NCBI GenBank assembly: GCA_046330075.1
Contig: JAXLTL010000001.1
Coordinates: forward strand, 558,001-622,000
From: JAJTFW01 sp046330075
GTDB lineage: Bacteria; Bacteroidota; Bacteroidia; AKYH767-A; OLB10
DNA: 64,000 bases
Reading direction: 5' to 3'
Shown here: in pieces, positions 59,881-64,000 of the stretch
Layout of the letters: every line of letters begins with the position of its first letter
Position numbering within the stretch: position 1 is the stretch's first letter
Notes under the pieces: model-generated
Told to the model about the DNA's origin: nothing
Seen by the model: the letters and a program-made list of their open reading frames with translations, nothing else
Database searches by the model: none
Position numbers and translations under genes: made by a program

Positions 59881-62031
59881 ATGAGCGAAAAAACAATCCT
59901 TGAAGTTACCGGAATGACCTGCTCAAGTTGTGCTCAGGGCATTAATCGCCACCTTACTAAAAAGGGATTGAAAGATGTCGACATTAATTTCGAATCCGGT
60001 GAGGTAGAAGTCGATCTGCAACACCTGCTTTCTGCAGAGGAGGTGATTGCAGAAATAAGGAGTTTGGGTTATGGTGCACGTTTGAAAGGAGAATCAGAGA
60101 GCGGCCAAACGATATGGAACTGGTTCAGCAAGCTGGAGTCGAGGTTTATTATTGCATTGTTCTTTACGGTTCCTTTATTTCTCCATATGTTTTCCGGTTT
60201 ATCCCTGTTGCATGAGCCGCTCGTACAATTATTTTTATGTGTGCCTGTCTTTATAATAGGTTTGATTCATTTTGGAAAAAGTGCCTGGGGATCTGTAAAA
60301 CATTTTCAACCCAATATGGACGTTTTGATTATGCTGGGATCCGGAGCAGCCTTCCTATACTCTGTTTTGGGTTTATTGCTGTATTCATCCACCGGGGAGT
60401 TGCACCAGTATTTGTATTTCGAAACTACGGCTACGATCATTACATTGGTTTTGCTAGGTAATATCATCGAAAAAAACAGCCTGAAAAAAACCCAGAATGC
60501 TTTATCTGCATTGGCTAAACTTCAGCCGGCGAAAGCTCATAAAATTGAGCAGGCGATGATGCCGGATGAATTCACTAAAGACATAGAAGCAGGGCATCTG
60601 CATTCGAATGACCTTGTACTGGTAAGGCACGGGGAAGTTATTCCTGCAGATGGGATAATTTATGAAGGAACAGCGACAGTCGATGAGTCCATGATGACTG
60701 GAGAAAGTCTGCCTTCTTATAAAACAATCAACGATAAAGTCCTGTCAGGAACCATAGCGGCAGAAGGCTCATTCAAGATGATTGTGCAACAAGCCTCTCA
60801 GGATACAGTGTTGAGTAAGATGATTGAAACTGTTAGGAAATCAGCATTGCGAAAACCGGAAATCCAACGTCTTGGAGATCGTGTTAGCTCAGTGTTCGTA
60901 CCGGTTGTAGTTCTGATTTCGATCTGTTCCTTTTTCATCAATCATTACTTTTTCGACTTAAACACTTCGGCTTCACTTCTGAGAAGTATTGCAGTACTGG
61001 TAATTTCCTGTCCATGTGCCATGGGCTTGGCAACACCAACCGCTGTAGCCGTCGGCATCGGGCGATCAGCCAGAAACGGGATCCTGATCAAAGGCGGCGA
61101 CACTTTAGAGCGTCTCAGCACCATTGACACCATTGTATTTGATAAAACCGGCACACTGACCACCGGGAAATTCCAACTTAAAGAGGAACGATTTTTTGAA
61201 GACAGGGAATCGGCGGTCTGGCTTGCGGGAACACTGGAACAATACTCATCCCATCCGTTCGCATCCATCTTGACCAGCTTGTATTTACAAACTGCACCAA
61301 AGCTATCGATTACTTTTAAAGAAATTAAAGAAGAACCTGGACGCGGTGTGATCGCGATTAGTAAAAATGATAACTCAGTATACCGTATTGGGTCTGCTGC
61401 TTTCTGCAATCTCAAAGAACCCTTCGATGACTTCCAGGTATATCTCTGCAAAGACAATCAGCTATTGGCCGCGTTTTCCTTTCAGGACACCATTCGACCG
61501 GACGCTGCAGCTACTATCAAGGCTATTAAAGCTGCCGGTATTCACCCTGTTATGCTGAGCGGAGACACGCACTCGGTCTGTCAAACCGTAGCTACTGCAA
61601 CCGGAATAGATGAAGTATATGCAGAAAAGCTACCGGAGGAAAAAACTGAAATCATCCGGGTGCTAAGTAAATCACGCCGGGTTGCTATGGTTGGAGATGG
61701 AATAAATGATGCAGCAGCTATTGCTACTTCAACGGTCGGTATAGCGATGGGAAGCGGGACTGATATTGCCATTCGCACAGCAGAAATAGTTTTACTGAAC
61801 AAAACAGAAGTCAATGCAATACTAGCCGCCCACACATTGAGTAAAAACACGATCAGCACCATTCGCCAGAACTTATTTTGGGCATTGATCTATAATGTGA
61901 TTGCCATTCCCATGGCCGCTGCGGGAATGCTTAGTCCCATGCTGGCTTCCTTATCAATGGCATTTTCTGACGTAGTGGTAATCGGAAATTCACTACGTTT
62001 ACACGTTAAGAACATCCAAGGTCTGCGGTGA
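59881..62031 (+). CDS. copA: Copper-translocating P1B-type ATPase
   Basis: CopA exports Cu(I) from the cytoplasm. The 716-residue protein has one N-terminal HMA metal-binding domain with GMTCSSC (Cys14, Cys17). The P1B core contains TGES (about 272), the membrane CPC motif in ISCPCAMGLATPTA (about 377-379), the phosphorylation site DKTGT (Asp421) and the hinge GDGIND (about 604). The HMA domain begins only eight residues after the ATG, which fixes the start at 59881. The last bases overlap the GTG of the flippase gene (GTGA). No CueR/CsoR-type regulator is adjacent. Confidence 0.93.
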   Translation: MSEKTILEVTGMTCSSCAQGINRHLTKKGLKDVDINFESGEVEVDLQHLLSAEEVIAEIRSLGYGARLKGESESGQTIWNWFSKLESRFIIALFFTVPLFLHMFSGLSLLHEPLVQLFLCVPVFIIGLIHFGKSAWGSVKHFQPNMDVLIMLGSGAAFLYSVLGLLLYSSTGELHQYLYFETTATIITLVLLGNIIEKNSLKKTQNALSALAKLQPAKAHKIEQAMMPDEFTKDIEAGHLHSNDLVLVRHGEVIPADGIIYEGTATVDESMMTGESLPSYKTINDKVLSGTIAAEGSFKMIVQQASQDTVLSKMIETVRKSALRKPEIQRLGDRVSSVFVPVVVLISICSFFINHYFFDLNTSASLLRSIAVLVISCPCAMGLATPTAVAVGIGRSARNGILIKGGDTLERLSTIDTIVFDKTGTLTTGKFQLKEERFFEDRESAVWLAGTLEQYSSHPFASILTSLYLQTAPKLSITFKEIKEEPGRGVIAISKNDNSVYRIGSAAFCNLKEPFDDFQVYLCKDNQLLAAFSFQDTIRPDAAATIKAIKAAGIHPVMLSGDTHSVCQTVATATGIDEVYAEKLPEEKTEIIRVLSKSRRVAMVGDGINDAAAIATSTVGIAMGSGTDIAIRTAEIVLLNKTEVNAILAAHTLSKNTISTIRQNLFWALIYNVIAIPMAAAGMLSPMLASLSMAFSDVVVIGNSLRLHVKNIQGLR

Positions 62032-63341
62032 GCAAACTCCTTCAAATTATCAACAAAGCAGGAACCATTCGCGGGTTGCAGATGTTCCAGTTATTTAAGC
62101 TTGGCGGGGTATTATTGACCGGTATTCTTTTTACAAAAAGTAGTCTGACAATCCGGGAAATAGGTATCTATGAAAGCCTGGTGTTCATATCTACTCTATT
62201 CAGCTTTTTCTGGATAAACGGAATTCTCCAATCCTTACTTGGCAATTACTCAAAATCCAATCCAGAGGAAGGAAAGTCACGGCTATTCAATACCGGTATA
62301 CTCATCGTCACGCTGAATATGATACTGGTAGCTGTTCTGTGGTCAGCACGTCCTCTGTTAGCTGCTTTTCTCCCTCCTGAAGCTGAAGAATTTTACCCGC
62401 TGTTGCTGTTATATGTATTATTCAATAATTCCTCTTTTCTGATTGAATACCGCTTCCTCCTGAGTGAAAAAGCAACAGGACTTTTTCTTTATGGAATCAC
62501 ATCCTTTATCCTTCAATTATTGTTTGTAGCCGGTCCCGCCATTGCCGGTTATCCGTTTGTATATTGTATATATGGGCTGATTTTCATTGCCGCTTTGAAG
62601 AATTTATATCTGTTGGTGCAATTCAGGAAAGTTAAACGGACTCAGATTACGCCAAAAAGCTGGCCTGTAATTCTATTCAGTTCAGCCCCGTTAATTCTGA
62701 GTTTTCTTATCTCAGGTTCATCTGATTATATTGACGGAATACTTATCTCCACACAATTAGGCAGTGATGCGTTAGCGCTCTACCGTTATGGCGCCAGAGA
62801 GCTTCCACTTGCAGTTTTACTCGCCAGTTCAGTAACGGCGGCGCTACTACCTGTTTTATCCAATCGTGAAAGATTTGAAGAAGGAATAGCCACACTACGC
62901 CTGGAATCTGCCCGACTAATGCATTTCCTCTTTCCGGTCAGTATATTGCTGATGTTAAGTTCTTCATATTTATACCCGTTGATCTTCAGAGCAGAATTTA
63001 TTCAAAGTGCAGGAGTATTCAATATTTATTTATTGCTGATCATCAGCAGGGTCTTTTTCCCTCAGGCGGTTGTAATGGCACATGGCCGAAATGATATCAT
63101 CTTCAAAGTCGCTCTGGCCGAAATCACCATGAATGTAGTTGCCAGTTTCGTTCTACTTCAGTTTTTCGGCATGAACGGTGTTGCCTGGGGGACAGTTCTG
63201 GCTTTTTTTCTTGAAAAAACACTGCTCTTCATCTTCCTTCGCAGGAGATTTGAAATAGGGATTCAGCAACTTCTACCAGTCCGATTGTGGGTATTATATT
63301 CAACAATATTGATTATCACCTACTTATTTACTATAATTTAA
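62028..63341 (+). CDS. Polysaccharide flippase (Wzx-like, MOP superfamily)
   Basis: The 437-residue protein has about 12 to 14 membrane helices, with the basic/polar loops of oligosaccharide flippases (FFWINGILQSLLGNYSKSN, FLISGSSDYIDGILISTQLG, RYGARELPLAVLLASSVTAALLPVL, each quoted in part). It should move lipid-linked sugar units across the cytoplasmic membrane; the pathway's other genes are not here. The start is GTG (62028), overlapping the copA stop by four bases, so it depends on copA translation. The functional relation to copper export is unclear. Confidence 0.8.
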   Translation: MSKLLQIINKAGTIRGLQMFQLFKLGGVLLTGILFTKSSLTIREIGIYESLVFISTLFSFFWINGILQSLLGNYSKSNPEEGKSRLFNTGILIVTLNMILVAVLWSARPLLAAFLPPEAEEFYPLLLLYVLFNNSSFLIEYRFLLSEKATGLFLYGITSFILQLLFVAGPAIAGYPFVYCIYGLIFIAALKNLYLLVQFRKVKRTQITPKSWPVILFSSAPLILSFLISGSSDYIDGILISTQLGSDALALYRYGARELPLAVLLASSVTAALLPVLSNRERFEEGIATLRLESARLMHFLFPVSILLMLSSSYLYPLIFRAEFIQSAGVFNIYLLLIISRVFFPQAVVMAHGRNDIIFKVALAEITMNVVASFVLLQFFGMNGVAWGTVLAFFLEKTLLFIFLRRRFEIGIQQLLPVRLWVLYSTILIITYLFTII

Positions 63342-63364
63342 ATAGTACCAGAAAGCCTAAATCC

Positions 63365-63393
63365 TTGTTTTGAATTAAAAATAGTTATTTTTG
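63365..63393 (+). promoter_or_regulatory. Promoter of the terminal secreted-protein gene
   Basis: TTG (63365-63367) and TATTTTTG (63386-63393) are 18 bases apart, matching the Bacteroidota consensus. The ATG is at 63512, leaving a leader of over 100 bases, much longer than for other genes here. Confidence 0.6.
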
Positions 63394-63511
63394 TCATTAT
63401 GGTGTAATATGCTGTGGGGTTCCCATGCAGAAAGCAACCGGAAGTTCCTATATTTACACCGTACTAAATAGTTAAGTGAACACCAATTATAAAAACCAAA
63501 AAACCAATTCA

Positions 63512-64000
63512 ATGAGAAAATTATTACTCTGCGGTCTTTCGCTTGCAATCGCATTCGGAGCAAGCGCTCAGACTTTGAAGATGGCCAAGCCGGCCAAAGG
63601 AGTGCAGGTTCACCGCACGAACCAGCCATTCTATGCAGTTAAAACCAACAAAAACGATCGCATGCTTGGAGCAGAAGCTCCAGTAGCCATCCAGGCAGGT
63701 CCGACTGTTGCAGCTGCTAAAAAACTTGAAAAAGCCAAGAACCGTTCAGCGATGGCTATCAATGAAACAATCATTGGTACTACCGATTACGATCTTCAAG
63801 GTAACGTTGCAGTTGGTCGCCGTATCGTTAACAACGGTGACGGAACCATTTCTGCAACCTATACCGGATCACAGGCAGGTATGGCTTCAGCGTATGCTGA
63901 CCGCGGTACTTTTTATAACTATTTCGACGGAACTTCCTGGGGTGCGCAACCAACTGCACGTCTTGAGAACGTACGTTGCGGATGGCCAAGCATTCAGGTT
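63512..64000 (+). CDS. Secreted protein, 5' part only (runs off the window)
   Basis: ATG at 63512 opens 163 codons without a stop up to the window end. The product has a clear signal peptide (MRKLLLCGLSLAIAFGASA, then QT), a basic Lys/Ala-rich stretch, and then a beta-rich segment (TIIGTTDYDLQGNVAVGRRI, NNGDGTISATYTGS) that looks like the start of a large surface or T9SS-exported protein. No family is assigned with certainty. Codons such as GGT, GCT, CGT and AAC predominate, which suggests high expression. A strong promoter and a long leader precede it. Confidence 0.75.
   Translation, partial: MRKLLLCGLSLAIAFGASAQTLKMAKPAKGVQVHRTNQPFYAVKTNKNDRMLGAEAPVAIQAGPTVAAAKKLEKAKNRSAMAINETIIGTTDYDLQGNVAVGRRIVNNGDGTISATYTGSQAGMASAYADRGTFYNYFDGTSWGAQPTARLENVRCGWPSIQV

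Noticed and set aside
63375..63629. 84-residue minus-strand frame at the right end
   Set aside because: It overlaps the signal peptide and promoter of the plus-strand secreted protein and has no features of its own.
1..64000. CRISPR arrays, insertion sequences, prophage or restriction/defence genes
   Set aside because: No direct-repeat/spacer pattern, transposase, integrase, phage or defence protein was seen in any frame.

Overview
This window is a chromosomal segment of a member of the Bacteroidota. Three things point there: many genes are preceded by the phylum's TAnnTTTG -7 promoter element rather than by Shine-Dalgarno sequences, families typical of the phylum are present (DUF5916, DUF5683, DUF4184, the long-form GAPDH, a short primary sigma factor without region 1.1), and one secreted protein carries a gliding-motility/type IX secretion C-terminal domain. 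I cannot place it to family. No insertion sequence, prophage or CRISPR array was seen, and most of the window is densely packed core genes.

Layout. 1-2.7 kb: the start of a sensor histidine kinase (leaving the window on the minus strand), a divergent secreted Pro-rich protein, and a two-gene ABC-2 type transporter. 2.7-7.5 kb: divergent cyanophycinase and cyanophycin synthetase genes (a nitrogen/carbon reserve polymer cycle) followed by a YdjM-like membrane protein. 7.5-13.5 kb: envelope and secreted proteins (DUF5916 barrel, another barrel-like protein, small membrane proteins, a TlpA-type thiol oxidoreductase). 13.5-21.7 kb, minus strand: lptD-like, ffh, folD, queE, a PorE-like OmpA protein and DUF4184. 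21.7-26.2 kb, plus strand: amidase, MCE protein and two Fe-S proteins. 27-29.5 kb: an MlaE-MlaF-MlaD lipid transport operon. 29.6-30.5 kb: ArsR regulator, CxxC membrane protein and thioredoxin. Then a large M16 peptidase (minus) and a T9SS type-B secreted repeat protein.

36-44 kb: an MBL-fold hydrolase, then parA-parB-DUF5683-dapB-lepB-wbqC, class I aldolase, accD and an orphan minus-strand gene. 45-49.6 kb: rpsO, pnp, a first primary-type sigma factor and rpe. 49.5-55.3 kb, minus strand: dapF, GNAT acetyltransferase, seven-heme TPR cytochrome, mltG and an AlaDH/saccharopine-like dehydrogenase in a tight operon. 55.4-58 kb: HtrA protease and a second, canonical sigma factor. 58-64 kb: long GAPDH (minus), tRNA-His (minus), a CopA-type ATPase overlapping a flippase, and the 5' end of a secreted protein that runs off the window.

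Themes: envelope construction dominates (LptD, Mla, MCE, OmpA, amidase, MltG, DapB/DapF, LepB, HtrA, T9SS cargo), together with basic expression machinery (two sigma factors, S15, PNPase, SRP). The least ordinary points are the cyanophycin pair beside an ABC exporter, the paralogous primary sigma factors (one behind a structured leader with a possible upstream ORF), the heme-rich TPR protein inside a cell-wall operon, a Pro-rich motif shared by the divergent kinase and secreted protein, and promoters so close to ATG that the transcripts should be leaderless. All assignments come from reading translated sequence; no database search was run.
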